Shown: positions 1-11,903, numbered from the stretch's first letter. The stretch: 64,000 bases of DNA from Lutibacter sp. Hel_I_33_5 (GCF_007827455.1 NZ_VISM01000001.1:1-64000), one strand, 5' to 3'. Numbers and translations: made by a program. The notes: generated by a model not told the origin, from the sequence alone.

Positions 1-1495
1 AACGTAAAAGAACTCCAGCTTGTCCAATAAACAGCTTATAGAGCGGTTCTAAGGTGCGTTCGTTAAATTGCATGCTTGCATTGGTAACGTTTTCTAATTC
101 GTTGGCTAAGACTTTTAAATTAGCATAATGAGTGGTGATAATTCCGAACGCATTTTTTGCATAAAACTCTTCTAAGAATATTTCTGCTAAAGCGCCACCT
201 AATTCTGGATCAGAGCCAGTACCGAATTCGTCAATTAAGAAAAGTGTGTTGTCATTACATTTGCGTAAAAAATAGCGCATGTTTTTTAAACGATAACTAT
301 AAGTACTTAGCTGATTTTCAATAGATTGGTTATCGCCAATATCAGTAAGAATCGTATCGAAAATAGACGTTGTACTGCGTTCATCCACAGGAATTAACAA
401 CCCACTTTGCAACATTACTTGTAACAAGCCAATGGTTTTTAACGTGATACTTTTTCCACCAGCATTCGGGCCAGAAATTACAATAATTTGTTGCTGATGA
501 TGTAATTTTATTGATTGTGGTACGGTAGTTATTTCTTGCTCCTTATTTTTTTTCCATAAAATGGGATGTACCGCATTTTTAAAATCAATCTTTTTTTCTT
601 TGGTTATTTTAGGTAACAACCCATTTATTTCTCTAGCATATTTTGCTTTCGCTCCAACGGAATCTAAATGCGTTAAGAATTTAATATATTCTTTTAAAAG
701 TGGCGTGTAGGGTCTAATTTTTTCAGATAAATCACGTAATATTTTTACAACTTCTTGTTTTTCTTCGTACATAAGTTTTGTAATTCTCTTGCATAGGCTA
801 ACGTTGCTTGTGGAGCAATAAAAACAATGCCTCCAGATTTTGAAGCGCCTAATAAACTTCCTTTAACTTTTCTTCTGTGCATGGCTAAAACAGCCAAAAC
901 TCGCTGATTATCAACTACAGATTCTTTAATATCATCTAAATATCCAGAAGCAATACATCTGCTAAGCGCGTTAGAAAAACTCTGACCGATTTTACCGCGA
1001 ATATGTTGGGTGTCTTTTCTTATTTGTTTTAAAACCGGTGAAGCGGTGTCATTTACTTCTCCATTCAGATTGATGATTTTTTTAATTTCCTCAATAATAA
1101 ATGTGGTAAACTCGATGGTTTCTGTATTCTCAAAAAAGTAGGAAACTGAATTTTAAATTTTTTAAAAAATTTAATCAATTCATTCACTGTAGTTGAGGTA
1201 GCCGATATTTTTAGAAAAGCTTCGGTTTCTATAAATGAATTTTCTATGGCAAGCCGATCAATATTTTCAATGATATTATCAAAACATGATTCGGAATTCT
1301 ATTTTCACTTTCAAAAGAGGATAGATATTCGTTTACCAAATTCAACTCTTTAAATAGAGCATTATTATTGGTGTAGGGTTTTGTTCTCTTAATTTTATTT
1401 TTTCCTAAATCAGTGATACAAAATTCTGCAACGTGTTGTAAAACCGTTGTAAACTCTAAATCTTGTAATGTTTTTTCTGATATGTTTTTAATCAA
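1..1495 (-). pseudogene. mutS2: endonuclease MutS2, partial at window edge, four -1 frameshifts
   Basis: MutS2 family ATPase (MutS-like core, normally with a C-terminal Smr nuclease domain that would lie beyond the window), thought to act on recombination intermediates or stalled ribosomes. The start (MIKNISEKTLQDLEF) is at 1495. Read with frame corrections, the minus strand gives a continuous MutS2 protein: Walker A GPNAGGKS near 450-475, Walker B LIDEFGTGSD near 205-235, then the conserved GQAGSS segment at the window edge. The frame is lost four times, each by one missing base in a short homopolymer: near 1285 (GG to G), 1132-1137 (T7 to T6), 771-773 (TT to T) and 13-14 (AA to A). Between the breaks there are no stops and the protein looks well conserved. 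This is either a very recent pseudogene or uncorrected sequencing error; as written, the product would stop after 83 residues. Confidence 0.85.
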
Positions 1496-1517
1496 AATCC
1501 TATCTTTGAAATCGCAA

Positions 1518-1525
1518 CAAAAGTA
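1518..1525 (-). promoter_or_regulatory. Bacteroidota-type -7 box upstream of mutS2
   Basis: The minus strand reads TACTTTTG, a full match to TAnnTTTG. It would place the transcript start about 16 nt before the mutS2 ATG at 1495. No clear -33 TTTG is visible at the usual distance. Confidence 0.4.
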
Positions 1526-1573
1526 ACAAAGAATGGAGTTATATATAGTGGAACTTTATAGTTTTTTTAGCAC

Positions 1574-2317
1574 CTAAAGTTTTAAAACAGCTCTAAAAAT
1601 GTTTTTTTTATTCGCTTTCGAGATTGGAACTCTATAAGAATTATCAAGTACAATATACCCTTCATTATCAAAATGCCTTACTTTTTCTAGATTTATAATA
1701 TGTGATTTGTGACATTTAAAAAAAATAGAACTCAACACCTTTTCAAATTTACCTAGATTATAGGAACTGACTATTGTAGTATTATTAATTAAATGAAATT
1801 TTGTATATCCTTTATACCCTTCTAAATGTAGAACTTCTTCTTGAGGTATGAATGAAGTTCCATTAACCGTTTGTATAATAATCTTGTTGTTTTTAGATAA
1901 AGTATTGGTTAATAGGTTTACAAGTTTATGATTGTTTTGAGTATTTTCTTTTGTTGTAATAAATGTTACTGCTTTATTTATTGCCAGAACTAAATCTGCA
2001 TCATCAATAGGTTTTAAAACATAATCTATTGCATTTTGTTTAAAAGCTTCAATAGCATATTCGCTATAAGCTGTAATAAAAATGACTTGAAAATTGATTT
2101 CATTTAATTGCGATAACAACTCAAACCCATTAATTCTAGGCATTTCAATATCTAAAAAAACAATATCTGGTTGTTGAGTATTTAAGTACTGTATTGCATT
2201 TTCTGGTTTTTGAAATGTTTGTAATATCTCTAAATCTGGAAATAATTTACCCAGTTTTTGTTCTAATCCTTTTAGATTAGAAATTTCATCGTCTATTAAC
2301 ACAGCAGTTAAATTCAT
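1574..2317 (-). CDS. LytTR-family DNA-binding response regulator
   Basis: Cytoplasmic two-component response regulator, 247 aa. The receiver domain (about 1-115) has the acidic pair D9/D10, phospho-acceptor D56 in FLDIEMP, and the conserved Thr and Lys (VIFITAYS, DYVLKP). After a linker, a LytTR DNA-binding domain fills about 145-247, including CHKSHIINLEKV and the C-terminal VPISKANKK. This is the AgrA/AlgR/LytR architecture, which binds pairs of direct repeats. It starts 4 nt after the stop of the adjacent LytS-like kinase (2322-5195), so the two form an operon and almost certainly a cognate pair. It is the only response regulator in the window, although a second kinase with a near-identical catalytic core lies at 12048-13490; it may serve both. 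Candidate targets are the two T9SS protein genes that carry a shared upstream element. Confidence 0.93.
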   Translation of the reverse strand: MNLTAVLIDDEISNLKGLEQKLGKLFPDLEILQTFQKPENAIQYLNTQQPDIVFLDIEMPRINGFELLSQLNEINFQVIFITAYSEYAIEAFKQNAIDYVLKPIDDADLVLAINKAVTFITTKENTQNNHKLVNLLTNTLSKNNKIIIQTVNGTSFIPQEEVLHLEGYKGYTKFHLINNTTIVSSYNLGKFEKVLSSIFFKCHKSHIINLEKVRHFDNEGYIVLDNSYRVPISKANKKNIFRAVLKL

Positions 2318-2321
2318 AGTT

Positions 2322-5195
2322 TTATTTTTGAGTAATTAAAAAGGTTACTTTGTGACCTTTATCATTTATAGTTGGGTTTAGCTCTTCTTGTTTGTATGTT
2401 ATTTCCCATAATCCAGAACTGTTTAAAAATTTAAGTCTATCTTCTAAAACATTAGATGATTTTATTTTTATACTAGTTTTCTTTTTAGTGTTTAAAAGTC
2501 CTACACCATCATCTATAATTTCTACTTTTACACTTTTTTCAGTTAGATGTATAAAATTAATGATCACAGTTCCATTTTCAATTTTATTAAAAAGACCATG
2601 ATTTATAGCATTTTCTACAATGGGTTGAATAAGCATAGTAGGAAGCTTAATAGCATCTAAGTTAATCTTTTTATCAATATTAATACTGTATTCAAATTTA
2701 TCTTTAAAACGAAGTTTTTCAATATCTAAATAGTTTTTAATCAGTTTTGCTTCTAGGTTGATACTAATCTCAGTTTCTTTAGATAATTCAAAAAACTGAC
2801 GAATTAATTTCGAAAATTTAACCAAATACAATTCTGATGCTTCTATTTCATTATTATTGATATAATATTGAATGGCTGATAAAGAATTAAATACAAAATG
2901 TGGATTCATTTGAGAACGCAACGCTTTTAATTGTATTTCTGAAAGCTGTTTTTCTTGCAATAATTTATTATTTTTCTTTTCTTGATTTTTTATACTAATC
3001 CTCCAAAAAATGTATGCTATGATTCCACCACAAACTATAATTACAAGAAATTTAAACCAAATTAGTTGCCACCACAAAGGTTTTATAGTAAAGTTAAATT
3101 TTGATTCTTTTGTGCCCGATTTTACATGAAAAACATAAGAATCTGGTTTTAAACTATTAAAATTAAAATTATTGGAAGCTGTTGTATTCCATTGATTTTG
3201 AATATGTTCTAATTTGTAAGTGAAGCTAGAAGTATTGCTGTCAGAAAAATTTATAGCATTTGCTTTTAAACTTAACGTAGCATTGGTTTGGTATTTTATA
3301 CTAGAATTCGATGTTATTAATTGGGAGTTATAGGTTGCTTTTTCAACAAAAAGATCTAACAATAAATTACTTTTTATTTGATTGATAGGCACTCTTGCTA
3401 ACCCATAATTTGTACCAACAAAAAGTTCTTTATCATCAACAAAAATGGTATTAATATTATTGCTTGGCAAACCATCATTTATGGTGTAATTTCTTATAAC
3501 TTGGTATTTTTTAGTTCTTTTTTTAAGATGTAATACGCCATTGTTTGTAGCCAACCAAATATCATTTTTATTAATATATGCTTCTTGTACGCTTAAATGT
3601 TCTGTTCCTATTAAAGGTTTTATGGTATTTAAATCTGTAATATAACTACCAAAACCATCTGTATTAACCAATAGTTCTGTTTTACTTAATGCTTTAATAC
3701 TTAATATAGGTTTATTAAAGTTTTCATTTTTAAAAGATATGTCTTGTATTGTATTGTTTATTAATTCTTTAAAACGATTTGTTGTTGCTATTATAAGCCT
3801 AGAATTAAAAACCAAAAGATCTGTACAACCTTTTAAAGCTATCTCGTTTTTTATTTTGTAGGTTTTATGATTAAATATAGAAAATCCACCAGAAGTCATT
3901 CCATACATCTCTGAATTAAAAAATGCTACTTTTTTAATTCCACCATATATGTAGTTTAATTTTTTATTCTTTGATTGGTTATTTGTAAATCTATTTTTTT
4001 GATTATTATGGGTAGTAATAAATGTTCTATTTAAGAAAAATGTTTTATTTAAAGCAGCTACATTTTGCGCACCAAAACAATACTCGTTAGCTGCTATATA
4101 AGGATTAAAAGTTTTACTTTTTTTATTATATTTAAAATATCCTTTATTATAAACCCCCATTAACAAGTTGTTATTAATAACATTAAAGGTCTGTATCTTA
4201 TCATCAATAAAATTATACGTTACTTGTTGTTTACTTGCTGGCAGTTTATAAATACCTTTATTAAAGGTAGATAACCAAATAGTGTTTTGCCTATCTATAA
4301 AACCAAAATGTGCATTTACATGCGATGGAAAAAAGTATGGTTTTATAATTTTAAAATTATTATCTAAAAAACCAACAAACCCTTTTCCAGTAATTTGTAG
4401 CTTTTTGTCTACCAAATTAATACGCGGATATTTTATAGCAGTTTTATCAATTTGGTCTTTAAAACTATAAGTTTTAAACTCTAATGAATTTAGGTTTAAT
4501 ATAGAATATTTTTTAGTTGAAGTATAAAAATAAATGCTATCATTAATTTGCCCTCTAGCACCATTACTATAACTATATAAATTTGATTTAAATTGTTTTA
4601 ATAGTTTCTTTTGATTATTATATATATCAAAAGTATTTTTATCATAATTTGGTGTAAAATGCCCTACATTGTTATGAATTACTTGATGAAAAGCATGTAG
4701 TTTTGATACCGGTTTTGGCGCTTTAATTTTTTGCCACTCCTTATTTTTTAGTTTGTATGTGTTTCTTGGTCCAGCAGGAAAAACACTGTCTTTTATCTGT
4801 ATAGAAAAAAGAGGGTTTATAATCTCATCTTTTATTTTATTAGAAAAAACATGTACACTGTCATTTTCTATATATCCTTGTTTTGTAGATTTTGAAAAAT
4901 ACCATATTTTACCATCTGGTGTCGTAAAAGCATCCCAAATATCGTTAGTTGGTAACCCATTTTTAGTTGTAAAAGTTTTAAAGGTTTTACCATTAAATTT
5001 AGCCATGCCTTTGTCTGTTAAAAACCACATAAAGCCTTTAGCATCTTGTAAAATGGTATAAACGTGATTACTTGGTAAACCGTCTTTTGTTGTATAATTG
5101 GTGTAGTTTTGGGCAAAAGAAAAACTACATATTAATATAGCAAACAGTGTTATATGCAGTTTTAGTGCTTTCAATGAAATAGCAGTTTTTATCAA
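2322..5195 (-). CDS. LytS-type sensor histidine kinase with two-component-propeller sensor
   Basis: Membrane sensor kinase, 957 aa. An N-terminal signal peptide (about 1-28, ending SFSFAQ) precedes a large periplasmic region with Reg_prop propeller repeats (motifs like KDGLPSNHVYTILQD and KNGLPTNDIW near the start, INDGLPSNNINTIF near 570). A Y_Y_Y-like immunoglobulin-type domain (about 615-705) and one membrane segment (about 708-735) follow. The cytoplasmic part is a His_kinase (LytS/YehU) domain with the phospho-acceptor His in NPHFVFNSL and an ATPase domain with the N-box IVENAINHG and DDGVGL. The propeller sensor suggests an extracellular ligand, which cannot be read from sequence. It is first gene of an operon with the LytTR regulator. 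Its catalytic core is closely similar to that of the 7TM kinase at 12048-13490, indicating a duplicated kinase core joined to a different sensor. Confidence 0.93.
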   Translation of the reverse strand: MIKTAISLKALKLHITLFAILICSFSFAQNYTNYTTKDGLPSNHVYTILQDAKGFMWFLTDKGMAKFNGKTFKTFTTKNGLPTNDIWDAFTTPDGKIWYFSKSTKQGYIENDSVHVFSNKIKDEIINPLFSIQIKDSVFPAGPRNTYKLKNKEWQKIKAPKPVSKLHAFHQVIHNNVGHFTPNYDKNTFDIYNNQKKLLKQFKSNLYSYSNGARGQINDSIYFYTSTKKYSILNLNSLEFKTYSFKDQIDKTAIKYPRINLVDKKLQITGKGFVGFLDNNFKIIKPYFFPSHVNAHFGFIDRQNTIWLSTFNKGIYKLPASKQQVTYNFIDDKIQTFNVINNNLLMGVYNKGYFKYNKKSKTFNPYIAANEYCFGAQNVAALNKTFFLNRTFITTHNNQKNRFTNNQSKNKKLNYIYGGIKKVAFFNSEMYGMTSGGFSIFNHKTYKIKNEIALKGCTDLLVFNSRLIIATTNRFKELINNTIQDISFKNENFNKPILSIKALSKTELLVNTDGFGSYITDLNTIKPLIGTEHLSVQEAYINKNDIWLATNNGVLHLKKRTKKYQVIRNYTINDGLPSNNINTIFVDDKELFVGTNYGLARVPINQIKSNLLLDLFVEKATYNSQLITSNSSIKYQTNATLSLKANAINFSDSNTSSFTYKLEHIQNQWNTTASNNFNFNSLKPDSYVFHVKSGTKESKFNFTIKPLWWQLIWFKFLVIIVCGGIIAYIFWRISIKNQEKKNNKLLQEKQLSEIQLKALRSQMNPHFVFNSLSAIQYYINNNEIEASELYLVKFSKLIRQFFELSKETEISINLEAKLIKNYLDIEKLRFKDKFEYSINIDKKINLDAIKLPTMLIQPIVENAINHGLFNKIENGTVIINFIHLTEKSVKVEIIDDGVGLLNTKKKTSIKIKSSNVLEDRLKFLNSSGLWEITYKQEELNPTINDKGHKVTFLITQK

Positions 5196-5227
5196 ATATA
5201 CAATTAAAGGCTCTTAATGTAAAAAGA

Positions 5228-5257
5228 AACACACCTTTACTTTTGTAAAGGTGTGTT
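5228..5257 (-). terminator. hairpin terminator after the TSP3 giant gene
   Basis: Arms ACACACCTTTAC and GTAAAGGTGTGT (5229-5240 / 5245-5256) close a TTTT loop; reading on the minus strand a T-rich run follows. It lies just past the stop of the 5268-11732 gene and separates it from the kinase operon. Confidence 0.8.
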
Positions 5258-5267
5258 TTTTAAGAAG

Positions 5268-8200
5268 CTATTCAATCATAACTTTAGTAGTCTTTTTAAA
5301 GTTATTTCCATTTGTTTTTAAAATGTAAATACCTTTAGGGTAATTAATCAGATTAATTCTGTTGTCTCCACTTTTAATTTTAAACTTCATTAATTCTTTT
5401 CCGTTTAAATCATATAATATAGAGTTACCAGCTTCTCTAGAATAAATATTCATATAATTCTTTACTGGATTTGGATAAACAAAGAATGATGATTTTTTGT
5501 TTTCATCTATTGTAGAAAGTACCTTGTTATCTTTTACTTCTACTTCTCTTAAAATTAATTCTTCTTTATAATTACCAAACTTATCTAATACCGAAACTTT
5601 AAAATATAAAGTAGCTACATAACTACAACCTATGCAATCTTTTTGATAAGGTAGGTTATAGGCCAAACTTAATTTAGCTTCTTTTTTATAATCTACACCC
5701 TCTTTTGTCCACCAAGATATTTCATTAAAGACTGTATTGCCATTATCTTTATTGGTATAAATAGGATTCTTAAGTTCCATTTTTTCATTAGACAGTTTAC
5801 TATTTAATGGGTCTAAAGAAATTTTTGGATTCAATTTACTATCTTCTTCATTTGTATATTTAATATCAGAATAAACTAAGTTTACTTTATAATCTGTTAT
5901 AAATTCAGAATCTACAGTAAATGTAAACTCATCTACTATTCTTATAACTCCAATATCTTCAACTACTTCGTGAATTGAATCATCTGCGATAAATGGTCCA
6001 ATACAACAAATAATATCTGGTGTATCACAAGCATCACCAATTCCATCATTATCTGAATCTAATTGATCAGGATTTTCAATTGTAGGGCAGTTGTCTACAT
6101 TGTCAAAAATTCCATCACCATCAGTATCTGTAACACAAGGATCACAAGCATCACCAATTCCATCATCATTTGTGTCTTCTTGGTTAGGATTCGAAATTTT
6201 TGGACAATTATCACATGCATCAAATTCACCATCACCATCTGTATCTACTTCACCACAAGGAGTAGGGTCACAAGCATCACCAATACCATCTCCATCTGTA
6301 TCTAGTTGATCTAGATTTGCATTGTCTGGACAATTATCTTTTTCGTCACAAATAAAATCTCCATCTCTATCTATACATGGATCACAAACGTCTCCAATCC
6401 CATCGCCATCAATATCAGATTGATCTTCATTTGCAATTAAAGGACAATTATCACATGCGTCTCCAATTGTGTCATTATCAGAGTTTAATTGATCTGGGTT
6501 AGCAGTATCTTTACAGTTATCACATGCATCACCAATACCATCATCATCAGAATCTGTTTGATCTGTATTAGATGTATTTATACAATTGTCTTCAACGTCA
6601 CAAATACCATCACCATCTGTATCTTTACATCCACCTTCACAATTTAAGAAATTAACTAATTGAAATTCATTACCCACAATAGTAACAGTAACCTCTCCAG
6701 AATAAGGGTTAGAAAAAGAATAGCCATCTTGAGCTTCTTCTCTTACTGTATAATCTCCAGCTTCTAAGCCATAGAATATATACAAACCATTAACATCTGT
6801 TATAGCAGTATCAATTAGGGTATTCGAACTATCATAAAGGTTTACTGTCCAGTTTGATAAAACATTTTCATTAGCCTGTAATTCACCATCGCAATTTGCA
6901 TCTAAATATTTTCTACCATAAATAGCGCCTAAGTTATTACAACAGTTATCACCTACCATTATATTATTTTGGCTAGTAATATCTCCTTGAACAGCAACCC
7001 CTTGTGATGTTGCTGCATCATCTCTATGTTCAATAACTAAATAATAAGTACCTTGGTTAAGGTTTATTGTTTGTATTAATGAAGTTGGTGTTTGGAAATT
7101 AGCAGTTGTTATAGAATTTGGTACGTGGCTTACAATAGTATTAACCACAACATCTCCTTCAGCTCGATAACCAATAGAGGCCCAATTATCAGATAAAAAA
7201 CTTAAATCAAATTCTACATCACCATTTTCTAATAAACAAAATTTTCTTTCAAATTGATAAGATTCAGTAGTGTTTGTATTTCTGTTATCTACAGAAGCAG
7301 TATTAGTCATAAATTCTGATATATACCTAGCACCAATTAAATTAGCCCAAGCACTGTTTGGAGATATTACATTCCCAGGAGAATCAAAATTAATATTATT
7401 ATTAGGATTTGGCCCGCTTTTTAAAATCCATTTACTGTCTACATTCCCTGCTACTATTGGAATAAGTGAATTTGTTACAGTACTAAACCCAGTAGAAATA
7501 TTTATCTGAGTGACTGTATCTTGTCCTAACGGGCAAGTATCACAAACATCACCAGCACCATCTCCATCTATATCTTCTTGATTAGGATTTGAAATATCTT
7601 CACAATTATCACAAACGTCTCCTATATCATCTCCATCTGAATCTTCTTGGTTAGGGTTTTCAATATATATACAATTGTCGCAATCATTTCCAAAACCATC
7701 ATTATCAGAATCTAATTGCTCTGGGTTTGGATTCTCTATACAATTATCACAAGCATCACCTACACCATCACCATCAGAATCTTTTTGGTCTTTGTTTGGT
7801 TCTCTAGGACAATTATCACAAGCATCACCTACACTATCTCCATCTACATCTATTTGTTTTGGGTTGTATGTTGTAGGGCAATTATCACAATCATCTCCAA
7901 TTCCATCTCCATCTTTGTCTTCACCACAAGGATCAAAACAAACATCACCTATACCATCTCCATTAACATCTAATTGATCTGGGTTTGGTTTTTCTTTACA
8001 ATTATCACAATCATCACCAATTCCATCTCCATCTGAATCTAATTGCTCTGGATTCGAAGTATAAGGACAATTATCACAAGCATCTGGAAATCCATCATTA
8101 TCTCTGTCTGGACCATCACCTTTAATACAATCTGGGTCACATGCATCTCCTATACCATCATTATCCTCATCAGATTGATCTGGGTTAGGATTTTTTGGAC

Positions 8201-11200
8201 AATTATCACAAGCATCTTTATAACCATCACCATCTGAATCTTCACCTTCTTGACAAATAGGATCACAAATATCACCAATACCATTTTGATTTACATCTAT
8301 TTGATGTGGATTGTATCTTCTTGGACAATTATCACAAGCATCAGGAAAGCCATCTTTATCTCTGTCTGGCCCTTCACCTTTTATACAAGGATCACATGCG
8401 TCACCAATACCATTACCATCAGAATCTAATTGATCTGTGTTTGGTTTTTCTATACAATTATCACAGTCATCTGGTACACCATCACCATCTGTATCCTTAG
8501 GGTCTTTACTAATACAGGGAATTTTACATTCTGATGCACAGAAATTATCTAATGCAATAATTTCATCATTTACGTTGTCATAATCAGAATCAAATAAAAT
8601 ACCACTTACATTAGTGATTAATTGATTCCAAGCATTTTCAGCATTTGCACCTGTTAAAGGAGTAGAGCTATTAGCATTAAATAATTGCCAACTACCTAAA
8701 TCATTATTTGGTACTGTATTGTTTGTAGCTTTGTAAATTGGTAAGCAATAGTTTTTCCAATTAGCATTTGGTAATGTTTGGTTTGTTGAATTACCAACAA
8801 ATACAGCCCTAAGTCTAGTATTTAGTTGTGCTATACTATTTATTTGGTTACCAGTATAAATAGATAATTTAGGAGCTGTATCTGTAGTTGTCGTTTTTGG
8901 ATCATATTTTATAAGAAAATCGAAACACATACAATTACCTGGATATTTTTGTAACCAATCTCCAAAGAAATCTTTATTATTAATAAGGCTAGATTCTTTA
9001 TCACTATTTGTAAATCTAATAATGTTTTGTTGTTCTTCTTCTAAATCAAAAGCTACATCCAATAAATTATCATTTAGCCAATTTTCTTTATTATAATCTT
9101 TTTCAAAATCAATACAGCCATCAATTACTACAGGAGGTTGACAAGCATCACCAACTCCATCACCATCTGTATCTAATTGGTTAGGGTTGTTTTTTGTTTT
9201 ACAATTGTCGCAAGCATCACCAATACCATCTCCATCTGTATCTAATTGATCAGCATTGTCTATACCTGGGCAGTTATCTTTTACAACAGCACAGACATTT
9301 GCTGGTGATAAATTAATAGGAGTACCTCTATCCAAATAATCTACACCAGTTAAACTAAAGGTATTACAAATCGTACTATTTATTTGCGCTTCATTTTTTA
9401 CAATAGTAGGAATGTCTATATTTATTTCATCTCCGTACACAAATAAATAATTGGTTAGTGATGTAATTTTTAATGTATTATTAATTAATGTAGCACTAAA
9501 ATCAATTGTATTATTATTAAATGCTCCACCATTTGTAGAAACAGAAATTGTTTCCGAACCTAAAGTGTAATTTACATTTGGCAAGCCATCTGTAATTACT
9601 AAATCTTTAAATTCTAAATTCCCTAAATTTTTTATATTTAAGCGATATAGAATTTCTTGACCTGGAAAAACATTTGGTATCGAATTAGAGTTTGTCCATG
9701 TTGTACCATTGTCTAAGCTTTGCAATTTTTCAGTTCTAATTCCTGCTAATTCTTTTACATTAACATACACAGGACTAGATGTTTTAGAAGTTTCGTCACC
9801 ATCTAATGTAAATTTATTTGCATATCTACCTGGGGGAGCATTGTTGTTAACTCTAACATCAAACTCTATAAAGTTATCAATACGATATTCTCCACCACAA
9901 TTATGACCAATATTAGGGATTGTCCATTTTAAATCCGTACCACTAGGATCATAATTACTGTGATTTGAAGTTACATTAAAATTATTAACATTTCCTGAAA
10001 TCGTTGGGTTGCAACCTGGGTTTTGACCTAAAGGAGAGGAATAAGAACTTTCGGAGCCCAAATAAGTAAAATTTGAATCTAATAAATCAGATATTACTAC
10101 ATTGTTTAAATCGTCTGAACCTGTACTTAAGATTCTTAATCTGTAACGAATTATATCTCCTGGACTAAAAAATTGATTACTATTACCACAAATAGATTTC
10201 TGAACAAAAATTTTCACTTTTGGTTCACTAACGATAAATGACTCAGTAGCATTTTTAGTTAATAAAGTTGTGTTGTTCGCAAAATTAAATGATGCATTTG
10301 CAGTGTTTGTAATGGTGGTACTAGGCAATACATTACTATTAATATTAAAATATACTTTAGCTAGAAAGGTCCAGTTTATACCAAGGCTAGAGTCTAAATC
10401 TACTCTTATAGAATCATCAATACCTGTTGAAATTGTACTTATATTAGAGGTAGTTGTAATAGGAAGATTATTAGTACCACCATCTAACGAATATGTACCA
10501 GAAATTGCTTGTCTACTACTATTTCCATTATAGTTATAAAATTCAATTTTATATACACTTATATCGTTTGGGAAATCGTCATTAAAAATGAAATTATCAA
10601 TAGCATTATTTGCTGCTATTGGGTTTTTAAATTCTATTTGATAATAACCACTACAACCTGGAGCTCCAGAACTAAATTGCACTATTTTAGTGAATTCTGT
10701 TTCTATATTTCCACAGTCATTTGTAACGCAATAATCGCTTATATATATACAAGATCCTTTAGGGTCAGTACTTTCGGTAAAAGTTGAATTCCCATTTAAA
10801 GATGCGTAATTAGCGGTAATTCCAGCAATATTGTTCAAACATGTAGTTGTATTTATAGCTAAATTTGTTGGGTAGGTTACATCTACTTCTAATTCAAATT
10901 TACTATTGGCATGTGTAGCTTTTAAAGTCTTTAAAGCATTTATTGAAATTGTATTTCCACTTACAGTTAAATCGCTTAGATTAATTCCATTTCCACTTGC
11001 GCTTACAGGATTGAATGAAGCGTTGGCAGGCTGTGGTGTTTCTAAAAGTTGTATATTAGTAAGGTTTAAAACCCCTATATCTTCACTAGGATTTTTTTCT
11101 TGTACTGTTATTCTATATCTAGCAGTTTCACCTGGAGAAACAACATAATTTCCTTGATTATCTTTTTTAGTTGGTTCTATAATTTCTTTTGTAATCTCCC

Positions 11201-11732
11201 AATTTAAAATTGCTAGAGCTTCTACATTTATTTGGTTTGTAGATGTATATTGGTTGTTAATAGACATTGTTGCAGAATTACTAGCGATAGTGCCATTTGG
11301 TGTTACGCCTCCTTTAAAACGAACAGGAATTATTATTTCTGCATATGTACTACTTCCATCTAAAGGACTAGTGAAAGAAATGGTTATTAAGTTATTTACA
11401 TGAGTTTTGTTTATTGATGTAAATTCACCACTAGGTGAAATTTGAATATCATATAAAGGATCGCCTACAAACTCTATATCTGGAGGTAATTGGTCCGTAA
11501 GTATTATTTTGCTTCCATCTCCATAAACAGTTAAATGTAATTTATAGTTAAACAAGGCACCAGTTTTTATAGAGTTTACAGATGCAGATTTATACATATT
11601 ATGGTTTCCAATAGTAACTGTATTAGAAATGTTAGTTTGACCTAATGTGGCAAGGGTCATTAAAAATAAAAAAGTAATGCACCCTCTTTTAAGAGTTTTT
11701 AAAAACACTTGTAAATAGTTTTCTTTTTTCAT
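5268..11732 (-). CDS. giant T9SS-secreted surface protein with thrombospondin type 3 repeats and DUF11-like domains
   Basis: Secreted calcium-binding surface protein of 2154 aa, likely an adhesin or S-layer-like protein. A signal peptide (about 1-31, ending TLATLGQ) is followed by several DUF11-type domains (about 35-790; [27 protein letters not shown]). A short TSP3 block (about 815-860) and a Cys-containing beta-rich domain (about 870-1075) come next. Then a long TSP3 array (about 1075-1410; units like [19 protein letters not shown]), a further beta domain, and an SdrD B-like domain ([18 protein letters not shown]). A third TSP3 array, an unknown beta domain with a CIGC motif and a C-terminal T9SS type A sorting domain ([13 protein letters not shown] to the end) complete it. 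The DxDxDGxGD motifs predict calcium binding. It lies between two LytS-like kinases; upstream sits an element shared with the LRR gene at 13822. Confidence 0.92.
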   Translation of the reverse strand: MKKENYLQVFLKTLKRGCITFLFLMTLATLGQTNISNTVTIGNHNMYKSASVNSIKTGALFNYKLHLTVYGDGSKIILTDQLPPDIEFVGDPLYDIQISPSGEFTSINKTHVNNLITISFTSPLDGSSTYAEIIIPVRFKGGVTPNGTIASNSATMSINNQYTSTNQINVEALAILNWEITKEIIEPTKKDNQGNYVVSPGETARYRITVQEKNPSEDIGVLNLTNIQLLETPQPANASFNPVSASGNGINLSDLTVSGNTISINALKTLKATHANSKFELEVDVTYPTNLAINTTTCLNNIAGITANYASLNGNSTFTESTDPKGSCIYISDYCVTNDCGNIETEFTKIVQFSSGAPGCSGYYQIEFKNPIAANNAIDNFIFNDDFPNDISVYKIEFYNYNGNSSRQAISGTYSLDGGTNNLPITTTSNISTISTGIDDSIRVDLDSSLGINWTFLAKVYFNINSNVLPSTTITNTANASFNFANNTTLLTKNATESFIVSEPKVKIFVQKSICGNSNQFFSPGDIIRYRLRILSTGSDDLNNVVISDLLDSNFTYLGSESSYSSPLGQNPGCNPTISGNVNNFNVTSNHSNYDPSGTDLKWTIPNIGHNCGGEYRIDNFIEFDVRVNNNAPPGRYANKFTLDGDETSKTSSPVYVNVKELAGIRTEKLQSLDNGTTWTNSNSIPNVFPGQEILYRLNIKNLGNLEFKDLVITDGLPNVNYTLGSETISVSTNGGAFNNNTIDFSATLINNTLKITSLTNYLFVYGDEINIDIPTIVKNEAQINSTICNTFSLTGVDYLDRGTPINLSPANVCAVVKDNCPGIDNADQLDTDGDGIGDACDNCKTKNNPNQLDTDGDGVGDACQPPVVIDGCIDFEKDYNKENWLNDNLLDVAFDLEEEQQNIIRFTNSDKESSLINNKDFFGDWLQKYPGNCMCFDFLIKYDPKTTTTDTAPKLSIYTGNQINSIAQLNTRLRAVFVGNSTNQTLPNANWKNYCLPIYKATNNTVPNNDLGSWQLFNANSSTPLTGANAENAWNQLITNVSGILFDSDYDNVNDEIIALDNFCASECKIPCISKDPKDTDGDGVPDDCDNCIEKPNTDQLDSDGNGIGDACDPCIKGEGPDRDKDGFPDACDNCPRRYNPHQIDVNQNGIGDICDPICQEGEDSDGDGYKDACDNCPKNPNPDQSDEDNDGIGDACDPDCIKGDGPDRDNDGFPDACDNCPYTSNPEQLDSDGDGIGDDCDNCKEKPNPDQLDVNGDGIGDVCFDPCGEDKDGDGIGDDCDNCPTTYNPKQIDVDGDSVGDACDNCPREPNKDQKDSDGDGVGDACDNCIENPNPEQLDSDNDGFGNDCDNCIYIENPNQEDSDGDDIGDVCDNCEDISNPNQEDIDGDGAGDVCDTCPLGQDTVTQINISTGFSTVTNSLIPIVAGNVDSKWILKSGPNPNNNINFDSPGNVISPNSAWANLIGARYISEFMTNTASVDNRNTNTTESYQFERKFCLLENGDVEFDLSFLSDNWASIGYRAEGDVVVNTIVSHVPNSITTANFQTPTSLIQTINLNQGTYYLVIEHRDDAATSQGVAVQGDITSQNNIMVGDNCCNNLGAIYGRKYLDANCDGELQANENVLSNWTVNLYDSSNTLIDTAITDVNGLYIFYGLEAGDYTVREEAQDGYSFSNPYSGEVTVTIVGNEFQLVNFLNCEGGCKDTDGDGICDVEDNCINTSNTDQTDSDDDGIGDACDNCKDTANPDQLNSDNDTIGDACDNCPLIANEDQSDIDGDGIGDVCDPCIDRDGDFICDEKDNCPDNANLDQLDTDGDGIGDACDPTPCGEVDTDGDGEFDACDNCPKISNPNQEDTNDDGIGDACDPCVTDTDGDGIFDNVDNCPTIENPDQLDSDNDGIGDACDTPDIICCIGPFIADDSIHEVVEDIGVIRIVDEFTFTVDSEFITDYKVNLVYSDIKYTNEEDSKLNPKISLDPLNSKLSNEKMELKNPIYTNKDNGNTVFNEISWWTKEGVDYKKEAKLSLAYNLPYQKDCIGCSYVATLYFKVSVLDKFGNYKEELILREVEVKDNKVLSTIDENKKSSFFVYPNPVKNYMNIYSREAGNSILYDLNGKELMKFKIKSGDNRINLINYPKGIYILKTNGNNFKKTTKVMIE
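6010..6625 (-). repeat. TSP3-coding tandem repeat array (C-terminal array)
   Basis: Degenerate DNA repeats of roughly 69-78 bp encode successive units with the [14 protein letters not shown] pattern. On the plus strand the recurring phrase is like CACAAGCATCACCAATACC. It lies inside the giant gene. Confidence 0.85.
7530..8515 (-). repeat. TSP3-coding tandem repeat array (central, longest)
   Basis: About a dozen degenerate repeats encode [19 protein letters not shown] units, mixed with a longer unit type carrying [18 protein letters not shown], which occurs twice (near 8100 and 8360). The repeats may recombine or slip, changing protein length. Confidence 0.85.
9135..9290 (-). repeat. TSP3-coding repeats (N-terminal pair)
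   Basis: Two adjacent units encode [19 protein letters not shown] and [16 protein letters not shown], nearly identical at DNA level to units in the other two arrays. Confidence 0.8.
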
Positions 11733-11836
11733 AATATTTTTTTAAAAGGTTATTGAAAAATGAGTTTACTCAAGATTAATTTCTCTTTATCTTGGTAAAT
11801 ATCTTTAAAAATAAAAATGATTGTATAAACTGCGCA

Positions 11837-11872
11837 TTGTCATTTAAGTAATGAAGGGTTTCATTTAATGAA
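11837..11872 (-). promoter_or_regulatory. candidate LytTR-type operator upstream of the TSP3 giant gene
   Basis: On the plus strand TTGTCATTT (11837-11845) and GTTTCATTT (11858-11866) form direct repeats with a 21-bp pitch, and TTCATTTAATGAA (11860-11872) is a palindrome. The stretch 11840-11872 aligns without gaps to 16842-16874 upstream of the LRR gene (25 of 33 positions identical). It ends about 105 nt upstream of the ATG at 11732. The rest of the 315-nt gap 11733-12047 holds no gene: only AT-rich sequence and the AAT repeat. Confidence 0.45.
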
Positions 11873-11903
11873 GCTCTTGTTTCGTAGAATATTATAATTA
11901 CAG

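Noticed and set aside
6063..8500. Several plus-strand ORFs (for example 6063-6305, 7675-7977, 8043-8237) opposite the TSP3 arrays
   Set aside because: They are antisense shadows caused by the periodic repeat composition (Thr/Ile/Ser-rich low-complexity products) within a clear minus-strand gene.
6010..8515. Regularly spaced repeats that might look like a CRISPR array
   Set aside because: Repeats are degenerate, in frame and encode TSP3 units of a secreted protein; there are no unique spacers or cas genes.
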